A stretch of DNA of 64,000 nt from positions 124,001 through 188,000 of the forward strand of contig JADLSH010000256.1 of the NCBI GenBank assembly GCA_016169945.1. Direction: 5' to 3'. The notes below the pieces were generated by a model. It searched no databases, was not told the DNA's origin, and was given only the letters and a program-made list of their open reading frames with translations. Positions 21,931-33,701 of the stretch are shown here, one piece after another. Numbering within the stretch: position 1 is the stretch's first letter; each line of letters opens with the position of its first letter. This DNA comes from Trachythela sp. YZ-2020 (Eukaryota; Cnidaria; Anthozoa; Malacalcyonacea; Clavulariidae). The translations under genes and the position numbers were made by a program.

Positions 21931-24666
21931 CACAGTTAATAAAACACATGGTTTTTCTAGCCGGACACATGTCCAAAATATGTTATTGTTTGGATTTGTT
22001 GAGGTCACGTGACGGTTTTAGTGCATGAGCGACAAACAATGCATGCATTGTAATATGAGTGGCAACACACTGCTACACCGAAAACCTTTGAACAAACTGC
22101 TTTCTCTGGCAAATTTTGAATTTCTTTGTAGCTACGCTATGCCGGGTACCAACTGTGCATTATATGTACATTATATGGCTGTTCGACTAGCCGAAAGAGC
22201 GGTCTTTCGTTGTTTAAGTTGCCTTTTCCTATAGAGTGGGTGATGGAGAAGAGACGAAAGCTACGAAGGAGATAGCGCGCAAAGAACGGCTGCGTGTGAT
22301 TTTAAGAACGAGGAAAATGACTCCTGAGTTAAAGCAGAGAATCGAAGAAAGCAAGATTTTCCTCTGTGAGCGTCATTTTAAAGCAGAATTGATATTTGAT
22401 CGTAAGTATTGACCTTTTGTCATTGTGCGAAATATTGTCATTGCGCGAAATATTACAAATTGTCTATAATCAATATGCATTGAAATATTTGCGGTTCAGT
22501 TATAATAAGCAATTCGTCTCCTAACGAAGAATACTAGTCTAGTAATATGCCATTTTGTTTCTTTTGTAGACCGAAAGAGGAAATCGTTAGAAACGGTAGC
22601 TGTTCCAACTGAAAACCTGCCGTTGAAAAGCCATGGAGCAAAGCCAAGCACACGCCGGTTCCTTGAATGACAACAAGCTGGCCCTTCAACATTATCTGCT
22701 TCGCCACCCGTTGAGAAAAAGGAAATATTTGAAGAATTCTGTGCAAATGTTAAGGGGCTTTTGCTTGACCCTTGGGCTATAACAGCGTGTACCGATGATT
22801 AAATTAGGATTGAACTTCGTGACAGCGAGTATTCAATTCCCAAATACGTGTTAATTATAGATTCGTGTTTACATTTTTCGCTGCATTTCTACAATTGGGT
22901 TCTTCCTGATGATCACAATATTTATTCAAGCCGTTGACAACGGATAAACTCTGCCGAAATTGTTGAACTGTTGCTGTCTCTTTATAACGGTTAATTCAAG
23001 ATATGCGAAGGTTTACGACAGAATGAATACCTAAACTCCATTGCAAAATATCGTGTTGACCCATTTGGTGTTTCCCACGTTGTTCGCCATATTGTACCAG
23101 CAAGCATTAATATGGAGACAAATTATAGAGTTATGGTGATATTGCGTTCAATTGGATGTAATGTCCTGTTTGATGAAAATGTGAGTGAAGAACAAGTGAT
23201 TTGCGAAACCTTCCTTAACTTGCAGAAGAAGATTGACCAACAACAGACTAGAAAAGAGCGCAAATCTAGTGCTCCTGCAAAAGTTAAAGCTCCATTGGTT
23301 GCATGTGGTGCTAAAAAGCGTCGAGCAACAGTGGTAGCTGACCGATTGCGGTGTAAAGAGCTCGAAAAGATAATTGCAAACCTCGAAAGCCGAATAGTGA
23401 AGCATTCTGTTAGTGTGAGTGAGCCACTAGAGAAAGATTTGTTAACTATCATGAGCGGACAGAACTTAGAGTCTGTAGTTCAGGTTTGCTTTGTCAATAC
23501 ATTGCAAATCTCCATCAGCATATAGAGATATAAGAGAGAGTCGGGCCCTCATATTACAAAGCGAGCGTGTTCTCAGATATTACAAGAACTATTTCAAACC
23601 TGGAGCTGGTAACACCAAAGAGAATATTGAAGAACTAAAAGGAAAAACCTTACACTACACTGGCATTCAGAAATATGTAGCAGTTATAATGGATGAAATG
23701 AAAATACAAGAAAATCTTGTTTCTGACAAAACATCAGATGAACGGATTGGCTATATAGATCTCGGCGATCCCTTGACAACCTTTGCTAATGTTGACGAGG
23801 ACAGTGATCCAATTGCATCCCATGCATTGGCATTTTTGGTAAGAAGATTATGTACCAAGCTCAAGCATGTAGTAGCCTATTATTTTACCGGCGATGTGAC
23901 ATCTTTCCAAATAATGCCACTATTTTGCCACTCTCTGCACAGATTGCCAAAACTGACATTGTACCATGTTGTGCTGACCAGTTATTCAAAGATGAAGGTG
24001 AAATTGGCTGTTCAGGTGTTGAGCAAGACTATTTCAACATGTCCGTTAGAGTGTGATGACTGCAGTTTCGTTGGTACTGCAATGTTTTGCCAGATGGTTA
24101 ATAATGTGTTTCCTAGGCATGGTGATGAGCCCTGATATTGGGCGAAACAGTCGACGTCTTTTTGTGCCTCATAATATAATTATTTCCTACCATTATTGGT
24201 GCAAATTGTTCGCCGAATATTTCGCTTACAGCGTCTGCGATCTATTCTTCCATAGCGGCTTCGTTTTCCTGGATAACAGACAATGCTATTTCAAAATTAA
24301 AAGGGAAAATATCCTCACACGTTTCTTCATAGTCAACAAACGCAAACTACTCGTCGACGTTGCTCGAACAACTTTCGCCTTCTAATTGCTCGGGAAAAGA
24401 TATAATTGCCTCCAAATCGTCGTCCATAATTCTTTCTTAGATATACTTAAGTTTAGCAGAAAGCTGAGTGTTTAATCACAGTTATTTCGCAAGGAAACAC
24501 GGGAACAATGACAACTGTAATATAATCCTATAGTAATTTGTCTCACGCTATGCACTAAAACCGTCACGTGACACCTTTTCCCTTTGATCCTCAACATAAT
24601 GTGTCGCCGTGGCCAAATCCCTTTGAAGTTTATTGGCTAGCCAAACCATGTATTTTATTAACTGTG
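21931..24666 (+). mobile_element. P-superfamily DNA transposon with TIRs and target duplication
   Basis: The terminal inverted repeats begin CACAGTTAATAAAACACATG at 21931 and end with the complement at 24627-24666 (mismatches present). The 7-bp direct repeat ATAAGAC lies on both sides (21924-21930 and 24667-24673). A second inverted pair, TCACGTGACGGTTTTAGTGCA at 22005-22025 and its complement at 24552-24572, is sub-terminal. The interior encodes THAP and P-transposase remnants. It sits in the intron between kinase exons 3 and 4. A 7-8-bp duplication fits P elements. Confidence 0.85.
22025..24135 (+). pseudogene. P-element (THAP9-like) transposase, decayed
   Basis: Rightward remnants in several frames. 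22025-22400 holds a THAP-like start and the LCERHF end of a THAP zinc finger; 22565-23110 has coding-like text with stops; 23112-23486 is a coiled-coil-rich stretch (RCKELEKIIANLESRIVKH); 23491-24135 carries the TNP transposase core (SAYRDIRESRALILQSERVL, VAVIMDEMKIQENLV, GYIDLGD). Frameshifts and stops break it, and the C-terminal catalytic part degrades after about 24060. It was the transposase of the surrounding element. Confidence 0.75.
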
Positions 24667-24803
24667 ATAAGACAATACGCAAATTTGGAAACATAATCGG
24701 TTTTAGGATTACAAAACACACTGCTCTTCCGAAGTTACAGCAAATAATTGTAACAATGCCTAAACAACTGAGGAAAAAATGGAAATAAACAATAATTAAT
24801 TAC

Positions 24804-24994
24804 TTTCTGAGAAGAAAGATGAACCATTCCGTTGGAAATATCCGCTGCAATTTTTAACAATTCACGATGATTTAAAGTCGATGCCAGGTTGGTATAATTT
24901 GATGAGTTTTCAGCAGAAGGATAAACTCTACTGTTGAGTAATAAATGTCGTAGACTGCCACCACAACAGAACTCTGTTACAACATGAAGTTTTC
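24804..24994 (-). CDS. Receptor tyrosine kinase exon 3 (hinge and helix E)
   Basis: A 191-bp exon; acceptor TTCGCTTCAG ends at 24995 and donor GTAATT starts at 24803. It encodes the hinge LHVVTEFCCGGSLRHLLL, a kinase-insert-like loop (residues with NSSNYTNL), and helix E ELLKIAADISNGMVHLSSQK leading into the catalytic loop of exon 4. It begins in phase 1, matching exon 2, and ends in phase 0, matching exon 4. The insert after LLL is typical of receptor kinases such as the FGFR, PDGFR and RET groups. Confidence 0.88.
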
Positions 24995-25019
24995 CTGAAG
25001 CGAAAATGTTCTCAACTGA

Positions 25020-25579
25020 TTAATTATTTATGTAGTTCAATCAAACATTCACATAATTTATATTACAGCACATTTAATGCATGCCTTTGTTTGGGGTTTC
25101 GAGGCTCAAAAAAGGACAGCGTCCTAAACACTTGTGTTATACTTAATATGTTAATGTAGACTGCAGGCTGCTGTTTTTTTAACCTTTCGTTCAGAAAGCC
25201 ATTTTAATAACTGGTTCCGTCCTTTTAAATCTTGACTGTGAGCCTATTAACAACTACGCATAAGGTGTCTCTTGCTCCTGATTTAAAGAACTGTGTTCTT
25301 TGTAAATATGCAAATGCTCACTACTTGCTAATCCTACGAGGCGATTTATAATTCATTTCACCCTATTAAATATCTCATTCCCATTATACTTTTATTGTAC
25401 AATTGACTATTGGATGCATGAAAACCTTAATTGGAACTACGGGAGAAATATTTCATTATTTGTAAACAGGATATGGCAACAATTAACCGACGCAGCGAGA
25501 TTGTCTCCACTTGTAGAAATGCAAGTAAATGTATATTTAAAGTGAGATATATAATTTGAAGATTTGTAATCCAGGCATG
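25020..25579. other. Kinase intron 2, 3' part
   Basis: Gene-free AT-rich intron DNA between exon 3 and the Penelope-like element. Nothing recognised. Confidence 0.6.
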
Positions 25580-25615
25580 TAATTTGTTCAAGTTCTCCGG
25601 ATTTAAAATATTTTG

Positions 25616-25660
25616 TATTGACCTTTCAACTCGGTGCTTCGAGTGTTCATCAGAATGTTA
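25616..25660 (-). ncRNA. Hammerhead ribozyme motif, left Penelope end
   Basis: On the minus strand CTGATGA (25654-25648) is followed by ACACTCGAAGCACCGAGTT and GAAA (25627-25624). CTGATGA...GAAA are the two invariant core strings, and the intervening stem II is ACTCG/CGAGT with an AAGCAC loop region. Stem III is short or absent, as usual for Penelope-type hammerheads that act as dimers. Activity is not shown. Confidence 0.65.
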
Positions 25661-25692
25661 TTTGGAAATGTTTGAATGTTCGCGCAGTTTTA

Positions 25693-26298
25693 TTATTTGT
25701 TGTATTCGACGAGAGCGTCTGATTGGTCCTTGTGCTGGATGAGGCATTTCGTTGGTTGTACGAGGATGCGTTGTTTTAGATGTGATCTCTTGAGAGCGTG
25801 GGTGGAGTCTTTGGGGTGGACAGAATTAGTTCTTGTGAATGAGGTAGATGATAATGATGTTGTGATGGTTTTAGCTTTATGTGAATGTTTTAGTTGTAGG
25901 TAAACTGTAGGAATGTCAACGTGTCGGTTTATAATGTTTCGGTCCAAGCTGTGCCACGCTTCTTTAAATTCGCGGGCATGTTTTGTAGTTGATTGTCCGA
26001 GTAGTTCCGTATGTGTCCAGTTAAATGTGTGACAATTGTTGTAGGTATGTGCGGCAGGAAGTGATCGTAAGTCGTGTCTACGGATGGCGTTTCGATGTTC
26101 TGTTAGTCGAATTTCAATCTTTTTAGAGGTTTGTCCGATGTATTGTTGAGGGCAGTTTTTACATGGAATCATGTAAATAGCGTTGCGAATTTGGGTAGTG
26201 TCTGTCTTGTCTTTGTGTTTCGTGAAGTATGATCTTAGTTTATGTGTTGGTTTATGTGCTATGTCAATGTTAAATTGTCGCAGAAGAATGACTGCCAT
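25693..26298 (-). pseudogene. Penelope GIY-YIG endonuclease domain
   Basis: A 201-aa frame containing YMIPCKNCPQQYIGQTSKK, the GIY-YIG core (here YMI...YIG) with the spaced cysteines typical of Penelope-like elements, then EIRLTEHRNAIRRHD with the conserved R and H, and later FKEAWHSLDRN. It is the C-terminal domain of the RT polyprotein encoded upstream at 27063-26576. The upstream frame is not continuous with it, so the unit is broken. Confidence 0.8.
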
Positions 26299-26575
26299 TT
26301 CAGATTTGGTCCTTATGTAAGGTAACGATACTTCGGGTTTCTGTTTGTTGACATTGTTAGTTGTTGGTATTGTTAATTAGTATTTTGTTAATAAATGCTT
26401 TAGAATAATTGTTCTTGTTGAATGTTGAGTAAATATATTTACTTTTGTCTGTTTTTGCCTGCTCTGTGTTGCAATGTGTGTTAATTCAGTGAAATAATGT
26501 TCTTATGAAACACATTTTGTGTTCAGTGGGATGGTTACTGTTGTTGTTTAGTATCTGGTAAGTGTGTGTGTTTCT

Positions 26576-27063
26576 TTAGCGATAAACTTGAGTCTGTAAT
26601 ATACCGTTATCAGTTTTTGTCAATAGAACGTCGAGAAAAGCGAGTTGGTTGTTTTGTTCTTGTTCCTTAGTGATCTTGGTGTTTTGTGTAGTGTTATTGA
26701 TAGTCTGTAAAATGTCTTCGGACTTATCTTTCTTAACTGTTGCGAATACGTCATCTACGTATCTATCCCAAGTTTTGATGTAATTTTTATTAGTAACTGA
26801 CCTCTTCTCCAGATCTTGCATCACGGCTTCTGCAAGGAAACTGGAGAGAGGGTAGCCCATAGGTGTTCCTGAAATTTTTCGGTAATAAGTGTTTTGGAAA
26901 GAAAAAGACAAAGACAAAGGTCAAGTAGTTCAAGTATGTCATTTTTGTTTAGTCCGGTCCTAGTTTGCCGTGAAGAATTGTTCGTTAGTATTTCGTTAGT
27001 GATACGGTTAGCTGCCTCTAATGGTATGGAGCTGAACAAGGACACCACGTCGAAGGATATCAT
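26576..27063 (-). pseudogene. Penelope reverse transcriptase core
   Basis: Two overlapping frames. 27063-26821 has the palm motif A region FDVVSLFSSIPLE; 26917-26576 has GTPMGYPLSSFLAEAVMQ (motif B) and YVDDVFA (motif C, the catalytic DD), then QLAFLDVLL. The switch between frames near 26870 is a frameshift. The N-terminal part of a full element is missing. Confidence 0.8.
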
Positions 27064-27177
27064 TACTTCATCAGGTTCGAGTTTAAGATCTTTAATTTTT
27101 GCTGAAGAAGGAATTAACTTTGCTAAGCGTATGCGGGGATGTTGTTCACATTATGCGAACATTCAAACATTTCCAAA

Positions 27178-27222
27178 TAACATTCTGATGAAGACTCGGA
27201 GCACCGAGTTGAAAGCTCCATG
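27178..27222 (+). ncRNA. Hammerhead ribozyme motif, right Penelope end
   Basis: CTGATGA at 27185-27191, stem II ACTCGG/CCGAGT with loop AGCA, then GAAA at 27211-27214. It is the inverted counterpart of the motif at 25616-25660, and stem II is fully paired. Confidence 0.65.
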
Positions 27223-27262
27223 CAAAATATTTTATATCCGGATAACTTGAACAAATTATGTA

Positions 27263-27590
27263 TATATTTCTGAAATTCATTAATTATTCATGAGCAAAAT
27301 ACAAAGGAAATTCATGACCCGTAGCGGATCTATATATTTGATATAGACCACTTTCATAATTCAGGTGAGTTTAAATATTCTTTTATGTGCATCTTAATAA
27401 GCCTTATCAGCCTCGTTTCTGTGACTGAAATTGAATAGAATTTATTAACCTGAACGAGGTCAATGAGGCTTATTAAGATGCACATAAAAGAATATTTAAA
27501 CTCATCTGAATTATGAAAGTGGTCTATAGAATTGCTCAAATTTTCTCCTTCAATTTTGACAGCGTAGATAACATAAATCTTCAAAGGTTA
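27263..27590. repeat. Dispersed repeat containing a 185-bp foldback element (27343-27527)
   Basis: The outer parts (27263-27342 and 27528-27590) match 35935-36065 (TTCATTAATTATTCAT, CATGACCCGTAGC, TTTGATATAGAC, TACAGCGTAGATAACAT), which lacks the insert. The insert has arms of about 72 bp (27343-27414 and about 27456-27527) that begin ATAGACCACTTTCATAATTC and pair almost perfectly around a loop of about 40 bp. It is a non-autonomous foldback (MITE) with a visible empty site. Confidence 0.75.
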
Positions 27591-27597
27591 ATGTATA

Positions 27598-27690
27598 TAA
27601 TGCAATGCGATTCAATGCAATGCAATGCAATACAATGCATGCGATGCGATGCGATGTAATGTAATATAATGTAATATAATGTAGTGTATT
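27598..27690. repeat. (AATGC/AATGT)n microsatellite
   Basis: Pentameric units drift from ATGCA to ATGCG to ATGTA to ATATA across about 90 bp. Located in kinase intron 2, just before exon 2 in plus coordinates. Confidence 0.8.
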
Positions 27691-27780
27691 GTAAATTTAT
27701 ATCGCTTAAACTTACAGCATTTAATCATTTTCGAAATTTCTATTATTTGCCATAAAATTACATGCAGTATTTATACATAC

Positions 27781-27897
27781 CAGCTAACGAGCAACCTCCG
27801 ATCAATCTAATGACATTTGGATGCGGAACTTTGCTTATTTCTTTTAAGATGGCGAGTTCAGACATTAGATCTGAAATATCAGATTCTTTGGCACCAT
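27781..27897 (-). CDS. Receptor tyrosine kinase exon 2 (helix C and beta-4)
   Basis: A 117-bp exon with acceptor TTACTTTTTAG at 27898 and donor GTATGT at 27780. It encodes DLMSELAILKEISKVPHPNV followed by IRLIGGCSLAG. This is kinase helix C, including the conserved Glu of the Lys-Glu salt bridge (in SELAIL), and beta-4/beta-5. It enters in phase 1, completing the split codon after MLK of exon 1, and leaves in phase 1. No stops or indels. Confidence 0.88.
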
Positions 27898-28751
27898 CTA
27901 AAAAGTAATAATTACATGATTTGGAAACGAGAAAATGGGTATTACGATGTTATTAGTAGTAATCAGAGTCGAAAACGACCATAATATTTGTTACGATACT
28001 CTGACATCCTTGGCTGCCTTACGAGATATGAAGCTGCTCAATTACATATATTTCAGTCACTAAATACCATTTGTAGACTACTGTAAAGCTCTACGCAAAT
28101 TTGTTCTGGGCCTTTTTTAAGAAATCGTTAGTGGGGGGGCCATCATCGAAAGGGGACGTAACAAGTAGGTGGTGTATTACAGGTGTGGGATGGTGAAGGG
28201 GGGTCTGGAGGTATTCCCTCAGAAAATGTTTGTGTTCTTGAGTCTCTGTGTCTTGATTTCCTGCATTTTCAGAGACAATTTTTGATATTATCCCATCTAA
28301 ACGGAGCCAGTTTTGTTGCGAGAATACCACAACTTTCCTCTAAACTCAGTTTTTCCCCCTTTTTCTGGGGGGCCAACATGGGGGCTTTTGCCCCTCCAGT
28401 ACATTAGTTAAAAAAGGCCCTGAATTTGTTTGCATGCATCGAAGAAAGAAACAAATTTCAGCAACTGGCAATGTGGTTGGGTAACGAAACATATAGTGTA
28501 AAAATATTTTGGCTAACTGATCGCGTTGCCGAAATTAGTGCCTTGCTTCGCTTCATGCTAACGAAATCGCCTTCTGGAAAACCGGGTGAATACACTGATT
28601 GTACAACTAAACCTTGGATTAACTAGTTCCCTTGCATAAACTAAGTTAGCCAAATTTAAAGCTTGAAAGCATCTGGTTGTTGCTGTTTGTACCTTTTTGT
28701 ATTTAAGCAATATTCAGGCTATTCTAAGATTCAATGGGTTTGAGCACTTTG
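27898..28751. other. Kinase intron 1, part without recognised elements
   Basis: No motif-bearing ORF; a G-rich run near 28130 and a GGGGGCTTTTGCCCC-type patch near 28375-28395. Nothing else seen. Confidence 0.4.
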
Positions 28752-29191
28752 CACTCTAAAAACAGGTGTGTATAATTATACACCAATGTATGTTTAATTA
28801 CATACCAAGGTGTGTTTAATTACACGCCAAGATGTGTACATTTCACTCGCCTTTTTACCCACTTTTGGAAAACACACCCAGGTGTGTTAGAAAACACACC
28901 TTGGTGTGTAAGAAAACTCACCATGGTGGATCACAAAACACACCAAGTGTGTTATGGAACACACTTCCTTTTTGCACACCTTTCTTTACACACCTTTAAT
29001 GACTGTTAGGTGTGTTATGTTGCACACCTTTTTAATGAAAACACATCATGGTTTGTTCGAGAATACATCTTTGACTTTTTATAGAAACACACCTTGGTGT
29101 GTCATAAAAACACACCTTGGTGTGTCATAAAAACACACCTTGGTGTGTCATAAAAACACACCTTGGTGTGTTACAGAACACACCTCACACA
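28752..29191. repeat. Palindromic ACACACC-TTGGTGTGT minisatellite
   Basis: About 440 bp of imperfect units built from self-complementary ACACACCTTGGTGTGT words, some perfectly tandem at 29090-29170 (about 22-bp period). It opens with CACTCTAAAAACAGGTGTGT, which is the complement of the end of a related array near 41068 (ACACACCTTTTTTAGAGTGTG), suggesting a mobile unit with those termini. A LINE interrupts it on the right. Confidence 0.75.
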
Positions 29192-30677
29192 AGGAAAAAA
29201 AATTCTGAAGCCTTTATTTTTTGGCGGAATAAGGTTCAACGTGCGATCCAGTCAGCAAAATCCAATTACTTTCACAATAAGGTAGCAGATGTTGATAGAG
29301 TTAATCCTGTAAAGTGGTGGAAAGAGATTAAAAAACTATCTGGTCAAAATGTCCGACAGGAATGGTATCACCAGTTCCTTGATAACGACATGGATATAGA
29401 ATCCCTAGCTAATAAAGTAAACGACTTCTTTGTAAGTCTTACAGATCACTTCACCCCTCTGAGCCAACCAACTCCACCTATGGAAATCCCAGAAGAATTC
29501 TTGGTTACGGAAAGTGAGGTGTTTAAAGAATTAGCATCGCTGCAAATTAGTAAGGCGATTGGCCCTGATAATATCCCGAATAGAATCCTGAAAGAGTTTG
29601 CTCCTGAACTGGTCCCAGTCATTCATAATATTTACAACCAGTCAATGAAAGAAGCGAAGGTCCCATCTCCACTTAAGTCATCTATTGTAATTCCAGTTCC
29701 GAAGATATCACCTCCTCAAACAATTGAAAATGATATCCGCCCAATCTCGCTCACTTCTTCAATGGCGAAAGTTATGGAAGGCTTTACTTGCACTCGAGAT
29801 TATTCATAGGAACCCTATCAGCCTCCTAAATTTTGCAGTCTCTGATATACATGAAATTGCTAATGAGAATAACATGAAGCTCAATCCTAAGAAGTGTAAG
29901 GAAATGCTTGTAAACTTCCTACATAACCCCAATTTCTTACTCCGACCAATCCAAATTGGTAACAATATTATTGAACGTGTGACAACGTATAAATCTTTGG
30001 GTGTCATTTTGAGTAGCGACCTAAAATGGATTCCTCATATTGAATACATTGTTAAGAAGGCCAACAAAAAACTATACCCTTTAAGAGTCCTGCGAAGAGC
30101 TGGGGTCGACCAAAAGAGTTTACTGAAAGTGTACCTGTGCACAGTAAGACCGGTACTTGGGTACTCCGTTCTTATTTGGCAAGACATTCCGGATGATCTG
30201 TCGAAGGAAATTGAGTCGGAGCAAAAACGAGCACTAAAGATAATTTTATCGGAGAGTGAATCATATGCAGAGGCCCTGAATTTTGCACAACTACCAACTT
30301 TAAGCACAAGAAGAGTCCAAATATGTCAGAAATACATGGCCAGAATGAGGCGAGAAAACCAGAACACTGATCGATCTGATCTATTTAATAACGTTACTGA
30401 TTGTAGAACAATTAAAGCTCAATCCTTTTTTACATTTAAATACTCTTAATATGTTAAGATTCTTAATATGTATGATAAATTGTAAATAATTATGCATGCA
30501 CTATTTACTATTTTGGTAAATGCCTAATGATTTTAACTCTTGTAAATAGCCTAGATTCTAAAGCATATTCATGTACTATTTTATAACTTATTTCTATCCA
30601 TTGTAAAGTACTCGTTAATTCAGTTTTTTGTAACTGCAAGAGAGTTCTAATAAACTATTATTATTATTATTATAAAT
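29192..30677 (+). pseudogene. CR1/L2-like LINE, 5'-truncated with internal RT deletion
   Basis: A rightward reverse-transcriptase fragment. The upstream frame (to 29809) has VNPVKWWKEIKKLSGQ, SKAIGPDNIPNRILKEFAPE and DIRPISLTSSMAKVME, the RT fingers region. The catalytic palm with the Y/F-A-D-D motif is deleted at about 29790-29820; the next frame (from about 29815 to 30449) resumes at NNMKLNPKKCKEM, YKSLGVILSSDLKWIPHI and continues to the C-terminus. The element ends in AATAAAC-(TTA)n at 30650-30677. It is inserted in the minisatellite at 28752-29191, inside kinase intron 1. Confidence 0.85.
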
Positions 30678-33504
30678 GAGATAGAAAGGAAATGCCTTTT
30701 CAAATGGCTCCCTATATTTTCTAAAAGTTAGTATATTTCCTATTTAGATCCAATTTTTTGACAAATATGGTCTGACTTGTATAAAACGATGGTCGAGTGA
30801 GTGAGTTGATCGTTAACAAAAATCCTGTTATAGTTATCACAGCTGGCTTATATAATGTTTTCTTTAGTTTATTTGTTTTTAGATGTGAACAATTATAAAT
30901 GTTTATATGTGTATTAAAATAGAAATTACAATATATATGACAAATTATTGGTGCTCCTTCCCCCTTGCTCCTTAGTCCCTGGTTAAAGCATTATACCAAA
31001 ACTTCCTTCTTGGAACGTCATTAGAGATATTTAGATCGAGGACGCGGACGTCAAAGATGACGTGAAAGTGGCGTGTTGTGCCCATGTATGGATACGCCAC
31101 GCCATTTTTACGCCATTTTCACGTCGTATTTGACGTCCGCGTCCTCGATCTAAATCTGTCTATTACCGTCATAGCAACGGCAGTAATATTTGTCTCTCAA
31201 AAATTTCAAACTGTTTAGTTATTATCAGTCAGACTCTTTGATTTTTATACAAATAATAGTTGCAAGAAATTTCGGAAAGAAGACGGAAATCTTCCCTCTT
31301 TTAATAAACTGCACCGAGTCACCTTAATAGCATATGTTAATAACCTTATTCCAGAGATCCCCATCATAAACTACGATAATGCATGCTCTTGTATCTCTAC
31401 GAAAATATTGAAATATATCGGGCAATATATCGGTATGCTCAAGTTTGATGTGGTCTATTTATGATTTGTTGTTGTTGTATAGCATTCTATTCCTCAATAT
31501 TTAAGAAGGGGATTTCAGCGACTATCTATCCACTAAAACCTCTATATGTAACACAAAATCAGAAATTTTCACTGGTGATTGGAGTTTTGTCACTTTATCA
31601 AAGAATGAACGAGAAATGAATAAATTCCGCAACGCGCGCGGACCGACAGAGTGGTGTCTAATCTTCTTACTACACGCGCAAAGGTTCTTGGGATAGAGTC
31701 ATCACACCTCCATATTTTGAACTCCAAACTTAACATTTTTTGCCCAAGATAAACTGTATTTTCAGAAGAAATGCATCAGTGACTACTGAATAATATTCAG
31801 GCAAGGTTATTGTTATGTTTTATGTGTGTAGAGCGATTTTGTTAATAAGAAACATTTGCAATCTTCATTCGTGAATGTTAAGCATGTTGTCCCTTCTTAA
31901 AATTTGAATTTGCCGCGAAAAATTGATGAATTAAAACGCGGAAAATAATAGAGTTTCAAGTTAAAATTACTTTTGCAAATGCTACTATACAAAATCGTCA
32001 ATTTTACTTGGACTTTCAATGTTTATATGGCAACTGTATATGACAGATTGACAGTTAAATACTCAGAGCCCACCTCGTCCTAGTATATAGCTTTATTTAA
32101 ATATTTAACCATTTCTAATATGGGCTGGTCTGCCTGCACCAGATATGCAGTGAAATGGATAAAACACAAAGTATTGCCTATTCTAAATATATTAGTTGAG
32201 TTTAAGAGATTGCAACCTTTGTCATCATTGACTGGTATACTGTCAATCAGAGTAATGTATCTAAATTGTCCTGTAATGTTTCATCAATACTAATAGGTCA
32301 GTTTCGCATGACTATTATATATTTTTACATGTTCGAAACCGGTCCAAGAATGTAAAATCACTGGGCGCATTGTCCAGCCATTTAATACTATCACATGTAA
32401 ATGTTCCAATGTCTGGTTGATATATTTTGATTGTGAGAAGTTTGTGCACCAGTCAATGTAAATCCATGATGCTCTTATGCTGCGATAAGTGGATGATTAG
32501 TAGCACCAGGAATATTCTCCCCTTTTATACAAAAATAATTTAGTTTATCATAGATGTTAAACTATATCATGCCTATGTTCCAAGAGTAGAGAGCACTAAC
32601 ACTATGCCCTACTTATTCCTAAGAGCAATAATGGCTGCGCACGTGGTACGGCATATTTATTTCTCACTCTACACTATGTGGTATCGACTAGTACTTCCTT
32701 CCACAATTCTAATGGGGTCAGACAGAAGCAATGTGTCAGGATATGGATATGGAACTTATTGCGAAAATACCTAATAGTGATTATGATTATAGATATAAAG
32801 TTCTGTAATTTATTCCAATAATAATCCTACAGTATGTGTACCAGGGTTCATTAATGTTTTGCGTCTGTGAGCAAAATTTATTACCTTTTGAAATGTGCTT
32901 GCAATTTAAAATACGTCTTATATTTTTAGATTATATGAGTCCCCATTACTGTCTGTCATTGCTTAAAGATTGAGTATCATGCAAGTGGTCCTTTGTGCGC
33001 TTGGCGTGGGACATGACTATGAGACAAATGGTATTAGTATAGTATTCTAACTCTAACTCTTAATTCACTCACTGTTAACCTATTAAACCGCAATGTGCCT
33101 TAATTTGATATTATACTCTGTCTAATACCAGGCAGTTTTTCAATCAATATGCAGCAACCCGTTCTAAACCAGGTAATTTTACTAAGTTGGTTGTCTTACA
33201 ATAAGGTAGATTATATACTCTGTCTCAGTGTTGAAGCTAGAAATACCAACTCGTTGTGCTATTCAAATTATTGATTCTTTAATTATTAAAACTTCTGAAA
33301 TATAATGTATTGTCTTTAGCCTATTTTGAATGCATGCTTATTTGAATAGCAAAAGCAGTTTCCATGGCTTGCTTTGCCACTGCTCTTTCTAACTCCAGAC
33401 AATTTGAGTAATCAAAGGGAAAGTAAGGGACTGCCTAGACATTATGTACAGGTAATTCCATAAACTCGGATAATTTCATAAACTCTTGAATGAGCAAAAC
33501 CTCT
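30678..33504. other. Kinase intron 1, mid part
   Basis: Apart from the foldback at 31029-31155 and a CTCTGTCTAATACCAGGCAG repeat unit near 33115, I see no genes or named elements. It contains general intron-like AT-rich DNA. Confidence 0.4.
31029..31155. repeat. 127-bp foldback element
   Basis: Arms begin ATTTAGATCGAGGACGCGGA at 31029 and pair with the complement ending at 31155, about 46 bp each with few mismatches, around a 35-bp loop. CG-rich relative to its surroundings. Consistent with a small MITE. Confidence 0.75.
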
Positions 33505-33700
33505 GTATCATACAGTATCTTAGGATATCATAGAGTATCTTAGGATATCATACAGTATCTTTGGATATCATTTTAGGATATCACGCAGTATCTTAGGATA
33601 TCATAGAGTATCTTAGGATATCATTTTAGGATATCATACAGTACCTTAGGATATCATAGAGTATCTTAGGATATCATTTTAGGATATCATACAGTATCTC
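33505..33700. repeat. TCATACAGTATCTTAGGATA minisatellite, left half
   Basis: About 20-bp units of ATCATACAGTATCTTAGGAT with occasional TTTTAGGATATCATAGAG variants. The same array resumes at 35441-35650, so a LINE has split one locus. Confidence 0.85.
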
Positions 33701-33701
33701 A

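Larger units (their letters stand above)
25580..27258 (-). mobile_element. Penelope-like retroelement with inverted 104-bp ends
   Basis: Flanked by inverted repeats 25580-25683 and 27155-27258, each carrying hammerhead-ribozyme core sequences. The minus-strand interior encodes Penelope-type reverse transcriptase and GIY-YIG endonuclease, both frameshifted and 5'-truncated. Lies within kinase intron 2. Penelope-like elements are known to carry repeat ends with hammerhead motifs, which fits. Confidence 0.85.

Noticed and set aside
24140..24427. Minus-strand coding-like frame in the P element
   Set aside because: Contains stops after about 26 codons and near 24250; kept only as a remark under the P-element finding.
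28752..29191. CRISPR-like appearance of regularly spaced palindromic repeats
   Set aside because: No unique spacers of constant length, eukaryotic context, and the units grade into a minisatellite.
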